Under the pieces are notes generated by a model. The model was not told the DNA's origin. It was given only the letters and a program-made list of their open reading frames with translations, and ran no database searches. A stretch of DNA of 64,000 nt from Paraburkholderia dilworthii (GTDB taxonomy: Bacteria > Pseudomonadota > Gammaproteobacteria > Burkholderiales > Burkholderiaceae), in assembly GCF_000472525.1 (NCBI RefSeq), contig NZ_AWZT01000001.1, forward strand, positions 675,802 to 739,801, read 5' to 3'. Positions 18,729-27,178 of the stretch are shown here, piece by piece (position 1 is the stretch's first letter; the number at the start of each line of letters is the position of its first letter). The position numbers were made by a program, and so were the translations under genes.

Positions 18729-18757
18729 AATTTATGAAATCAAATTCCGCATGTCAA
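18729..18757 (-). promoter_or_regulatory. Sigma70-type promoter of the nitrilase-amidase-amiCR operon
   Basis: On the minus strand a consensus -35 TTGACA (18752-18757) is followed after exactly 17 bases by TAAATT (18729-18734, four of six matches to the -10 consensus). Transcription would start near 18722, about 30 bases before the candidate ANTAR hairpin and about 134 bases before the first start codon. Confidence 0.7.
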
Positions 18758-18810
18758 GCAATAAGGCCGTTTATAGGGAAAGCACTTGCCTCGTCGTGTG
18801 CTGTGCCGGT

Positions 18811-21231
18811 TCACAGCAACTCCTGATAGTACGGCGAATTCGGCGGCAACTTGCCGCCTTGGCGCCGTACGAACTGCTGCACGCCGTGTGTCGCCGACGC
18901 CAGCGCTCCGCTCGCGAACCCGCCCTCGAACGTCAGTTCCTCACCGATCGCGATTGCGCCGTCACTCATCCGCAGAAGGGCCTTGTAAAGCGTGCGGGTG
19001 TTGTCCAACTGGTCGGGGCCGTCCATCTTGAACGCGCCGTACTGGTGGCGCTCGAGTCCCCAGTGCGTGTACGCGATCCCCTCGCGACTCTGTTCGACGA
19101 CGTCGGCCAGATTCGCGAGCTTCTGATGGGCCGGATTGTCGGGATCGCGCGAGGCGACGTCGCGAAGCGTACGGATGTACAGGTCCATCTGCTCGCGATC
19201 GGACATGCCGGCTACCTTCGTCGCGTTATCGCCGAGCGTATAGCTAGGGTAGAACACGGCACTGCCGTCTTTACCCTTGACGAGATACGACTGCTGAAAT
19301 AGTTCGTCCGCCTGAACATTACCGGGCAGTTCGCGGTCTTCCATCAGATCCGCGGCGATCTTCACGGCCATCTTGGTTGCGCCGACCACGCGTGCGTCCT
19401 TGACGGCGGCGGCGAAATCCTCCGGCAACAACGGCTCGGAACCCGCCTGCGGACCAGTGAGGCCGAGACGCACCGCCTCGCGCGGTCCACCAGCAAAAAA
19501 CAGTTCGTCGTACTGCGCGGTTTTTGTTTCTTTGGTGGTCTTGTCGAGCCACGTGACGTGGTACTTGCCGTCTACTTTCTTGATGCTGGTGACTTCGGCG
19601 TTCAACTGGATCGCGTTCTGCTCGGCAAGCGATACCGCTCCTTCCGGCAGATCGTCGCTGTCCTCGATCATCTTGTAAAGCGGTGCATCGGCCCCGTCGA
19701 CGAGGGCAACGTGATCCTCCAGACGCTCGTCCGCGAGAAAGCGGAACTCTTCGAGAAAGCCGGTGCTGAAGTAGCCCGAATAGCCGCCCACGCCGATGCC
19801 GGTTGCACCGAACGTGCGCCATTCTTCCTTGTTCCAGGTAATGCCTTTCTCTTTCAGCAACGCCTTCAGGCCGGACTGGAACGTGTGGCTGTCGAACTTC
19901 TTTTTCGCGTCGTCGCACAGTTCGCGAAAACGCGCGGTGTCGCCCGCGTCGCGCGCCTCGCGGATCGGTGCGAGCAGCGGCTCGGTCATCGAACGCATGA
20001 CGTCTTCGGCGACCTTGCGCATCGTTTCGTTTTCCGGCGGCTCGCCTGACTGCGCTTCATAAACGTTGCCGCCGATGATGTACGAGGTCTGCACCGAGCT
20101 CGAGTTCGGAAACGGCACATGCCGCAGCTTGTAATGTTCGGCGATGCTCCAGTAGAAGTTGCCGCGTGTCGTGTGAAAACGCATGCCGCCGGGGTGATAG
20201 GGCGTCGGGTCGCCTTCCCAACGGCCTGATGCAATGCGGCCGCCGATGTGGTCCGCCTGTTCGAGCACGACCGGCTTCACGCCGATGCGGTTCAGCGCGT
20301 CCGCCGCCATGATGCCGGCCGGGCCCGCGCCGACCACACAGACCTTGAGGTTCTCGGCCACGCCTTCGGGCAGCGTGCCGACCTGGCGGTTGTTGTCCCA
20401 CCAGAAGCCGGTGTAGTCGTACATGTGATCGAGCGGCATGGTCATGCGCAGATCGGCGAAGCGGTCCTTTAGCAATGCCTTCAGATCGCTATCGTCGGCT
20501 GCGGCCTTCATCGGCATTTCAAGGTTCTGGCGAGCCTGCGGCGTGCATGAGCCGAGCAGCCGTCCGGCGACTTCGGGCTTCATGAAGACCGCCGTATGCT
20601 CGAGCCAGTCGCGAACAGGCGTGCGCGGCAGATCGTGCGCGGCCTCGCGTGTCGTGTCGCCGAGCAGATCGGACTGCCGCGTACCGAGCGCTTCGAGCAC
20701 GTCGCCTTGCTCGGCTTCGCAGAGTGCATGCCATTGCAGCGTGGTTTCGAGGTGCAGTTGTTCACGCTTCGGTCCCGCTTCCATGCTGGCGAGCCGGGCC
20801 AGGTTGCTGTTGACTGCGGGGCCGAGCTTGTTCCGGTCGCGTGGCCAGTCGCCCACCGGTTCCTTGAAATAGCGGCCGACCGACTGCGGAGTCAGGGGCG
20901 GCAGGGCGCGTCCAACCGTATTGAGCGAGGGATCGCGAGCGAGCGCGCCCGAGCCTGTCAAGTTAAGGTACTTGCTCATGAACGCTTCGCGAGGCCACGC
21001 GCTGCGCACTGCGGGTGTAGGCGCTTCGGGCTTCGCGGGAAGCGCCTGGCGGGCGCGGCCCGCTGCGGCAGGTTCTCCTGATCCTTCGGCGCGTGCTCTC
21101 GCGCCCGGCATGCCGGGCGGAAGCGCCCGCGGTGTGGCCGCGGGCGTAGTTGGCTCGGACGGAACACCGCCGGGCGGCGGCAGATGCGCGTTATTGCCGG
21201 ATGAAGGGGAGCCTGGTTCGATCTGGGGCAT
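18811..21231 (-). CDS. Large FAD-dependent amine oxidase with a long proline-rich N-terminal extension
   Basis: The protein has 806 residues. A Rossmann FAD motif VCVVGAGPAGIMAADALNRI starts only at about residue 295, followed by the flavin amine oxidase sequence VLEQADHIGGRIAS and a C-terminal FAD contact IGEELTFEGGFASGALAS. This resembles L-amino acid oxidase/tryptophan 2-monooxygenase-type enzymes, which oxidise amino acids to imino acids or amides. The first ~85 residues are Pro/Gly/Ala/Ser-rich and disordered, then ~200 helical residues of unknown family precede the oxidase; there is no Sec or Tat signal. It is monocistronic and its stop faces the upstream end of the nitrilase promoter. 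Substrate and location are unknown. Confidence 0.8.
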   Translation of the reverse strand: MPQIEPGSPSSGNNAHLPPPGGVPSEPTTPAATPRALPPGMPGARARAEGSGEPAAAGRARQALPAKPEAPTPAVRSAWPREAFMSKYLNLTGSGALARDPSLNTVGRALPPLTPQSVGRYFKEPVGDWPRDRNKLGPAVNSNLARLASMEAGPKREQLHLETTLQWHALCEAEQGDVLEALGTRQSDLLGDTTREAAHDLPRTPVRDWLEHTAVFMKPEVAGRLLGSCTPQARQNLEMPMKAAADDSDLKALLKDRFADLRMTMPLDHMYDYTGFWWDNNRQVGTLPEGVAENLKVCVVGAGPAGIMAADALNRIGVKPVVLEQADHIGGRIASGRWEGDPTPYHPGGMRFHTTRGNFYWSIAEHYKLRHVPFPNSSSVQTSYIIGGNVYEAQSGEPPENETMRKVAEDVMRSMTEPLLAPIREARDAGDTARFRELCDDAKKKFDSHTFQSGLKALLKEKGITWNKEEWRTFGATGIGVGGYSGYFSTGFLEEFRFLADERLEDHVALVDGADAPLYKMIEDSDDLPEGAVSLAEQNAIQLNAEVTSIKKVDGKYHVTWLDKTTKETKTAQYDELFFAGGPREAVRLGLTGPQAGSEPLLPEDFAAAVKDARVVGATKMAVKIAADLMEDRELPGNVQADELFQQSYLVKGKDGSAVFYPSYTLGDNATKVAGMSDREQMDLYIRTLRDVASRDPDNPAHQKLANLADVVEQSREGIAYTHWGLERHQYGAFKMDGPDQLDNTRTLYKALLRMSDGAIAIGEELTFEGGFASGALASATHGVQQFVRRQGGKLPPNSPYYQELL

Positions 21232-21568
21232 GTTGTGTTTCCTGGTTAAGTTGTCTCGACGTCATGACGGCGCGAATCGACTGGCTTTCACATCGACTGT
21301 GAGCGCAGGCGGCCGGCGACGGGTAACCGGTGAAGGACGCGCGGCAAGCAATGCATGAAGTGCCCGGAGCGAAAATCGCCGGTCTGCCGGATGCGGTTAC
21401 AGGTGGGCAGCCGGCGTATGCAAGCGGGTCAGTCGGACTGCATGCATCGGCGACGGCAGGGTTGCTGCGCGAACGTTGATACAGTTAGGGAAGTTACTAT
21501 CGCGCGGATCGCTAGCCACGGAGGAAGCGAATCGCGTGACGAAGAAACGAACAGGGAAAGACGAGTTG
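21232..21568 (+). other. Intergenic stretch without a supported gene
   Basis: This 337-base stretch lies upstream of the amine oxidase gene and downstream of the transposase remnant. Several short open frames exist in both directions, but none has a convincing binding site and composition together. I looked for the hrpII box pattern (TTCG-N16-TTCG) because of the effector-like N-terminus of the oxidase and found none here. Confidence 0.5.
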
Positions 21569-21727
21569 TCAGCGTCTGGAAACGTGCAACCGCTCAACCT
21601 GACGCCGGCTCAACTGAAGCCGTTCTGCTGCCTGCCACGTCATCAGCATGCCATCGACTACCGACTGGATCGTCCTGAGCCGGTCAACCTCGCGCATCGT
21701 CATGGTGATCGTCCCGGATGTCGTCAT
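21569..21727 (-). pseudogene. Truncated N-terminus of an ISNCY-type transposase
   Basis: A 52-codon frame on the minus strand starts at ATG 21727 with GGGAGG upstream. Its product contains MTMREVDRLRTIQSVVDGML and AAERLQLSRRQVERL, the helix-turn-helix start typical of ISNCY-family transposases in Burkholderia, and then ends at a TGA after VSRR where the full protein would continue for several hundred residues. The rest of the transposase is absent. Two related 20-base direct repeats just upstream look like terminal subrepeats of the same element. Confidence 0.7.
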
Positions 21728-21760
21728 GCGAGCCTCCCATTAAAGGTCAACCAGCATGAC

Positions 21761-21804
21761 ATGCGACGCTTCAGCTTTGCCCAGGTACGACATTACAGCT
21801 TTGC
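21761..21804 (-). repeat. Pair of imperfect 20-bp direct repeats, probable end of the lost insertion sequence
   Basis: ATGCGACGCTTCAGCTTTGC (21761-21780) and GTACGACATTACAGCTTTGC (21785-21804) match at 15 of 20 positions with a 24-base period. They lie 34 bases upstream of the transposase remnant start, where the left end of an ISNCY-like element would be expected. Confidence 0.5.
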
Positions 21805-22012
21805 CGTAACATCGAAATAGTTGATAATTTATATTATGTCAATTAACATGAGTCGTCATACCGAGTGACCTGATTCACCAACCCAACGCATGTCCAGTCC
21901 ACCGCGCTCACGTTGCCCCAATCAGAGAACCTGCGCGGAGCCCCCACTTCGCCCAGCAAAGCCCAGAAGCACAGGCGGACTCCCGTTGCCGGCAATCCGC
22001 CCTCGCAAACTT

Positions 22013-23161
22013 TCAGAATGAATGGCGCATGCCGATACGCACATCGGCTTGCGTACTCGTGGTCGACGGCGTGAAGCTGTAGCCAATGACCGCATTGACA
22101 CCATCCGATGCGCGCAGATAATCGCCGGAAATATAGACGTCGGTGCGTTTCGACAACAGGTAGTGAAGACCAAGCGACCCCTGATTCCAGTGGTTTCCTT
22201 CGAAACGTGTGTGCTGATAGCCGCCGTACAGCATCAACGCCGGCGTGAAAGTATACGAAGCGCCGCCTTCGTAAACCTGCATGTGCGACGTCTGCCCGAG
22301 GCCCTTGATCGTCGTGTACGTAAAGTTGCCGCTCAACATCACATTGCCGATCGTGTAGGCGGCGCCGACTGCAAAAGCGCCCTGCTTGTCGACCGGGAAC
22401 GAAGAAGAACTATACAAATCTGTTACCGCGCCGGTTGCAGGATCGACCGAAACAGTCGGCCGGCCGAGGAAAGTATGCGTGCCGATCATCGCATACGGAT
22501 CGAATGCGTAAATGCCGAACGGATTGTTCAACTGCGTATAGGCGGCGCCCATGTTGAACGCGCCGTGTTCATAACGCGCGCCCACACTCCACGCGCTTTT
22601 CTGATGGAAGTCGCCCGCAGTATTGCCGAACGAGTACATGCCGCCAAAAGAAAAACCGGAGATATCGTTGGAGAGAAACTTGATTGAGTTCGGCAGCCGG
22701 TCGCCGTTCATCCGGTCGAAGTCGCCCTGGTGAATCGCATAACCGCTCGCCCACGCCGATATGTTGTACAGGTAGGCGAACTCTTCGGTCATGTCCAGCT
22801 GGTTACCGAACGACAAAGTGCCCCAGTTGTTTTTCAGCCCGACATACGCCTGCCGGCCAAACTCGGCGCCGCCGAATCCTAGCTGTCCATTACCCAGGTG
22901 GAAACCCGACTCCAGTACGAATACCGCCTGCAAGCCCCCGCCGAGATCCTCGACGCCCTTGAAGCCGATACGATTGCCATATGAAATGCCGTCATCGAAT
23001 TTGACCTGGTGGGAGCCACCGGCGTTGCTCACGTACGTGATGCCTGCGTCCAGAATGCCGTACAGCGTCACGCTGCTTTGCGCGTGGACAGCCGATGGCG
23101 CGAATGCGGCGCTTGCTGCAATAGCGAGTCCCGAAAGACCGACGGCATTTCTCTTCTTCAT
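22013..23161 (-). CDS. Gram-negative general porin (OmpC/OpcP-type)
   Basis: This 382-residue outer-membrane protein has a signal peptide ending in AVHAQ, then SSVTLYGILDAGITYVSN, the characteristic start of beta-proteobacterial trimeric porins, repeated amphipathic strands such as RIGFKGVEDLGGGLQAVFVL, and the terminal aromatic DVRIGMRHSF needed for outer-membrane assembly. ATG 23161 has GGGGAGA upstream; the longer open frame is not supported. It diffuses small hydrophilic solutes. It lies just downstream of the choline-binding-protein gene on the same strand and could serve uptake for this island (inference). Confidence 0.93.
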   Translation of the reverse strand: MKKRNAVGLSGLAIAASAAFAPSAVHAQSSVTLYGILDAGITYVSNAGGSHQVKFDDGISYGNRIGFKGVEDLGGGLQAVFVLESGFHLGNGQLGFGGAEFGRQAYVGLKNNWGTLSFGNQLDMTEEFAYLYNISAWASGYAIHQGDFDRMNGDRLPNSIKFLSNDISGFSFGGMYSFGNTAGDFHQKSAWSVGARYEHGAFNMGAAYTQLNNPFGIYAFDPYAMIGTHTFLGRPTVSVDPATGAVTDLYSSSSFPVDKQGAFAVGAAYTIGNVMLSGNFTYTTIKGLGQTSHMQVYEGGASYTFTPALMLYGGYQHTRFEGNHWNQGSLGLHYLLSKRTDVYISGDYLRASDGVNAVIGYSFTPSTTSTQADVRIGMRHSF

Positions 23162-23428
23162 TTGATTCTCCCCTGCTCTGTGCCTGCGCAATTCGTTGGA
23201 TAAAGCGATCCCTGCCGCGCTACTTTCAGGCGCGCGGCATTTCTCGCGTGACGGGCAGTTCGAAACCGGCTGAGACCGATCGATATGGCCTGGCCTTTAT
23301 TTGCCGGGCATAAAAATTTCGCCAGACCTGTATCGACGGGTCAAGAATACGGGTCCAGATTTACGACGAATCGATTGGATGCGACATGAATCTGTCGCCC
23401 GGCGACCTCGCGATCCCCATTGCTTCTG

Positions 23429-24382
23429 CTACTTGATCCCTAGCGCCGTCTGAACAGCTTGCAAGCCATTAGCGCCACTCGCAGTATTCACGCCGTCGAG
23501 CCAGGATTTGAGAACCTCCGGGTGGCGCTTGAGCGCTTCGGTCGCGGCCGCATCGACACCGGTTTTCTTTTCGAGTACTTCGGTGATCACTCCGTTTTCC
23601 AGATCGACGTTGAACGTCAGTTGCCTGAAAAGACGGCCCACGTTAGGGCATTGTTCCGCGTAGCCGCTGCGTGCGACGGTGTTGACCGTGGCGCCTCCAT
23701 AGTTCGGGCCAAAGTACTTGTCGCCTCCGTCGAGATAGGTCAGCTTGAACTTGGTATTCATCACGTGCGGCTCCCATGCGAGAAACACGATCCACTTCTT
23801 CTCGCGCACCGCACGCTCGACCTGCGTGAGCATGCCCGTTTCGCTCGATTCCACGACCTTCCAGTTGCCGAGCCCGAACGCTTTGTCATCGACCATCTTC
23901 TTGATGTTCTGATTGGCGGGCGCGCCTGGCTCAATGCCATAGATTCTGCTGTCGAACTTGTCAGCGTTCTTTGCAAGGTCCGCGAATGAGTGAACACCTG
24001 CAGCCGCTACGTAGTCGGGCACCGCGAGCGTGAACTTCGCATTGCTCAGGTTCGGATGCACGACCTCGATCGATTTTTCTTCCTCGAAAGGTTTGACGAC
24101 CGGCGCTTGCGCGGGCATCCAGTTGCCGAGAAACACGTCGATTTGCCCTTTTTTCAGGCCCTGATACGTGATGGGCACCGAAAGGTTCGCCACCTTCTGT
24201 TTATAGCCGAGTGCCTTCAGCACGACGCCGGTCATCGCATTAGTTGCGTCGATGTCAGTCCATCCCGGCCCCGCCATGTTGACCTGCGTGCATGATTGCG
24301 GCTCGGCGGCCGACGCGAAACTGGCCGCCGCGCATAGCAGCGCAACGCCGGATATCGCCTGTTTGAATAGCTTGTTCATCAT
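23429..24382 (-). CDS. Choline/glycine betaine ABC substrate-binding protein, ChoX-like (betC-linked)
   Basis: The 317-residue protein has a signal peptide ending in ASFASAAEP and an OpuAC/ChoX-type fold with QVNMAGPGWTDIDATNAMTG, KGQIDVFLGNWMPA, YGIEPGAPANQNI and VFLAWEPHVMNTKF. In Sinorhizobium ChoX the quaternary ammonium is held in a box of aromatic residues; the Trp residues in PGWTD, GNWMPA and LAWEPH fit this. It lies 45 bases downstream of betC, so it probably binds choline released from or imported with choline-O-sulfate. No ATPase or permease is adjacent; the nearest pair is at 62-64 kb. Either of two ATGs (24382 or 24379) may be used. Confidence 0.87.
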   Translation of the reverse strand: MMNKLFKQAISGVALLCAAASFASAAEPQSCTQVNMAGPGWTDIDATNAMTGVVLKALGYKQKVANLSVPITYQGLKKGQIDVFLGNWMPAQAPVVKPFEEEKSIEVVHPNLSNAKFTLAVPDYVAAAGVHSFADLAKNADKFDSRIYGIEPGAPANQNIKKMVDDKAFGLGNWKVVESSETGMLTQVERAVREKKWIVFLAWEPHVMNTKFKLTYLDGGDKYFGPNYGGATVNTVARSGYAEQCPNVGRLFRQLTFNVDLENGVITEVLEKKTGVDAAATEALKRHPEVLKSWLDGVNTASGANGLQAVQTALGIK

Positions 24383-24427
24383 CGCGGCTTCCTGTGGGTG
24401 GGTGAATCGTTAGCGTCCAGAGATCGA

Positions 24428-25966
24428 TTAGTGCTCGACGGCTGGAAAGCGCGCCATTGCCTCCAGCGTATCGAGATCGATGTGATTGCGCATATAGCGC
24501 TGACTTGCATCGACCCACGGTTGCCAGTCCCACGAAGCCACGATGCCTTGCGTGGTCGCAGCGAAATGGAAGCGGCGACGACGCTGGCTTTGCAGCACAA
24601 CCTCGTGCAGCGCGGCGAGATTCCAGCGGGTGGCGATCTCTTTGCGCAATGCCTCGACTTCGGTGGTGTACTCCGCTTTCAGTGCGAGGTTCACTCGCTC
24701 GAGCGGATCGGCTTCGACGTCGTAGAGCTGGTCGGGGTCGGCAGGCGTGTGTATAAATTTGAAGCGCCCACGCCGCAGCATCACGATCGGCGCGATAGCG
24801 CCTTCAGCAAGGTATTCGCCGGTTGCTTCATCATGACCGCCCTGCTCTGCTCGAAGATGCGGCACGAGACTATAACCGTCGAGAGAATCGGGCCACGCCG
24901 CCGGTTGTTCGCCGCGCGCCAGTTCGACCAACGTGGGCAGCAGGTCGAGATGCGATACGGAAGCGCGAACGCGGTGCGCGTCGAATTGCTGCGGCGCATG
25001 CACAATCAGCGGCACACGGCAGCCACCTTCGAAGAATGTCATCTTGTACCAGAGGCCCCGCTCGCCGAGCATTTCCCCATGATCGGAAGTGACGACGATG
25101 ATCGTATCTTTCGCGAGCCCCGCCTGTTCGAGCGCTTCGAGAATCGCGCCGAACTGATCGTCGACATAGGAAATAGCGCCGTAATAAGCGCGCCGTGCGT
25201 TGCGGATCTGCTGTTCGGTGGGCGGCGTACGATCGGTCTCGCAAACGTGCCGCAAGCGCCTGGAGTGGGGATCGGCTTCGTCGAATGAATCGCGATGTGC
25301 GGGCATGTCGATATCTTCATCCCGATACATGTCCCAGTACTTTTGTGGAATGGCGTACGGGTCATGCGGATGTGTCAACGAGGCGACCATGCAGAACGGC
25401 CTCGCATCTTTTCCGGCATGCCGTTCGCGCGCGATATTGAAGAGCTTCTGGCGCGTGGTGAACGTGACCTCATCGTCGAAATCCAGTTGGTTCGTGCGCA
25501 CGCACGGGCCCGCGTCGATGACCGAACTCATGTTGTGATACCACGTGGGACGCGCTTCGAAATCGTCCCAGTCCGGCGTCCAGCCAAAGTCGGCCGGATA
25601 AATGTCGGTGGTAAGGCGCTCTTCGAAACCATGCAACTGGTCGGCGCCGCAGAAATGCATTTTGCCCGAGAGAATCGTGCGATATCCTTCCGCGCGAAGG
25701 TAATGCGCGAATGTCAGTGTTTGCGACGGAAATTCCGCTGCATTGTCATAGGCGCCAATCGCGGAAGGCAGCTTGCCCGATAGAAACGAAAAGCGCGACG
25801 GGGCGCACAGCGGACTCGCGCAATACGCGGAATCGAATACCACGCCCTGCTTTGCAAGGCGGTCGAGATTGGGTGTTCTGGTCAGCGGATGTCCGTAGGC
25901 CGCGAGCGCAAACGGAGTCATCTGGTCGGCCATCAGAATAAGAATATTCTTTTTGCTGTCAAGCAT
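24428..25966 (-). CDS. betC: Choline-sulfatase
   Basis: BetC hydrolyses choline-O-sulfate to choline and sulfate in the cytosol. The 512-residue product has the type I sulfatase signature CAPSR, with Cys54 as the formylglycine precursor (CASPLCAPSRFSFLSG), metal ligands in ILMADQM near the N-terminus and the TSDHGEMLGERGLWYKMTFF segment, and the family's C-terminal tail (FHFAATTQGIVASWDWQPW). It is divergent from the LysR gene at 26138 and followed by the choX-like gene, the arrangement of the rhizobial and Pseudomonas choline sulfate utilisation loci. Confidence 0.95.
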   Translation of the reverse strand: MLDSKKNILILMADQMTPFALAAYGHPLTRTPNLDRLAKQGVVFDSAYCASPLCAPSRFSFLSGKLPSAIGAYDNAAEFPSQTLTFAHYLRAEGYRTILSGKMHFCGADQLHGFEERLTTDIYPADFGWTPDWDDFEARPTWYHNMSSVIDAGPCVRTNQLDFDDEVTFTTRQKLFNIARERHAGKDARPFCMVASLTHPHDPYAIPQKYWDMYRDEDIDMPAHRDSFDEADPHSRRLRHVCETDRTPPTEQQIRNARRAYYGAISYVDDQFGAILEALEQAGLAKDTIIVVTSDHGEMLGERGLWYKMTFFEGGCRVPLIVHAPQQFDAHRVRASVSHLDLLPTLVELARGEQPAAWPDSLDGYSLVPHLRAEQGGHDEATGEYLAEGAIAPIVMLRRGRFKFIHTPADPDQLYDVEADPLERVNLALKAEYTTEVEALRKEIATRWNLAALHEVVLQSQRRRRFHFAATTQGIVASWDWQPWVDASQRYMRNHIDLDTLEAMARFPAVEH

Positions 25967-25998
25967 TGGAGCGCCTCGAATAAAATCATGAATGTCAG

Positions 25999-26020
25999 TG
26001 CAAGTACCTATGCCGTTGCA
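25999..26020. promoter_or_regulatory. Inverted repeat in the betC-LysR divergent region
   Basis: TGCAA-N12-TTGCA lies in the 171-base gap between betC and the divergent LysR gene, about 33 bases upstream of the betC start. Its size and T-N11-A character fit a LysR-type operator. It is only a candidate; other TGCAAG words occur nearby. Confidence 0.4.
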
Positions 26021-26137
26021 AGTTCAAGTTCGACTGCAAGCAAGGAGCGCGGCCCGCTTCCGGCATGAATGTCACTATTGCCGGCCAATTCGGCGCTGTG
26101 AAGACGGCAATTCGTTATGTGCCTATAAGGGGGCGTT

Positions 26138-27052
26138 ATGTCGAGGCAGGACCGCTTGCCGTCAATGCAGGCATTGACGATGTTCGAGTCCGCCGCGCGT
26201 CTCGCGAGTTTCACCGCGGCCGCGCGCGAGCTAGGCTCAACGCAGCCGGCAGTGAGCCAGCGCATCGTGCAGCTCGAAGAGACGCTGGGTGCGCCGCTTT
26301 TCGAGCGAGGTCATCGCGGCGTCAGGCTCACGGAAGACGGTGAGCGGCTCTTCGAAGCGGTGCGGCATGCGCTCGACACGATCCGCTTTGCCACCGCTGA
26401 AATCCGCGCGCGCCGCACGCCGCAGACACTCACGCTGTCCACCGATTTCGGCTTTGCGACTTATTGGCTGATGCCGCGCCTTTCGCAATTCAAGGCGCTG
26501 ATGCCCGATGTCGACGTGAAGATCATCACGTCGCAAAGCGTGTTCGACCCGTCTCACGATCAGGCGGACGTGGCGATCGCATTCGGCGACGAACATGCGG
26601 ACTGGAACGCGCGTAGCGTGGTCAAGCTCTTTCCGGAGCGTGTGACGCCGGTGTGCAGTCCCACATTTTTCGCGGCGCACCCGCCGCTGAGCTCGCCGTC
26701 CGAATTGCTCGCGCTACCGCTTCTGCATCTCGAACCAACGCAACCGGCGCGCTGGCTATCATGGGCCGACTGGTTCGCGGCACATGGCCTCGTTGCGCCC
26801 GCCGCGCATCGCGGCATCACATTCAACAGCTTTACGCTCGTCGCTCATGCAGCGATCATGGGCCAAGGCGTAGCGCTCGGCTGGGCGCCGCTTGTCGACG
26901 AACTGCTCGCGACCGGCCAGCTGGTCGAGCTGTTCGGTGCCCCTGTTGTGACCGAGCGCGGCTATATGCTCGTCACGCAGCGCGCGGCCACGCCGGCCGT
27001 CGACGCGTTCCGCCAATGGCTACTCGGCGAATGCGGACTCGACGCGGAATAA
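26138..27052 (+). CDS. LysR-type regulator of choline sulfate utilisation
   Basis: The 304-residue protein has an N-terminal winged helix-turn-helix (MFESAARLASFTAAARELGS, TQPAVSQRIVQLEETLG) and a LysR effector-binding domain (LTLSTDFGFATYWLMPRL). Closest in kind to the GcvA/choline-sulfate-utilisation transcription factors found divergent from betC. It probably activates betC and choX in response to choline sulfate or choline. The start at 26138 yields the standard LysR length. Confidence 0.9.
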   Translation: MSRQDRLPSMQALTMFESAARLASFTAAARELGSTQPAVSQRIVQLEETLGAPLFERGHRGVRLTEDGERLFEAVRHALDTIRFATAEIRARRTPQTLTLSTDFGFATYWLMPRLSQFKALMPDVDVKIITSQSVFDPSHDQADVAIAFGDEHADWNARSVVKLFPERVTPVCSPTFFAAHPPLSSPSELLALPLLHLEPTQPARWLSWADWFAAHGLVAPAAHRGITFNSFTLVAHAAIMGQGVALGWAPLVDELLATGQLVELFGAPVVTERGYMLVTQRAATPAVDAFRQWLLGECGLDAE

Positions 27053-27178
27053 TCAACTGGCGTTCCCATTCCACTGCCACGGCGATTCGCTTCTATCCGC
27101 GCCGCGTGTCAATTTGCTCTACTGCGACGATGCATGCCGCGCCCCGCGGCATCGCCCTTTCGTCTATGTGGAGAGCGC

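Noticed and set aside
21232..21400. hrpII box (TTCG-N16-TTCG) upstream of the amine oxidase
   Set aside because: Searched because of the effector-like N-terminus; the CGAA words present do not have the required spacing.
21476..21820. 114-codon plus-strand frame
   Set aside because: It overlaps the better supported minus-strand transposase remnant and has irregular composition.
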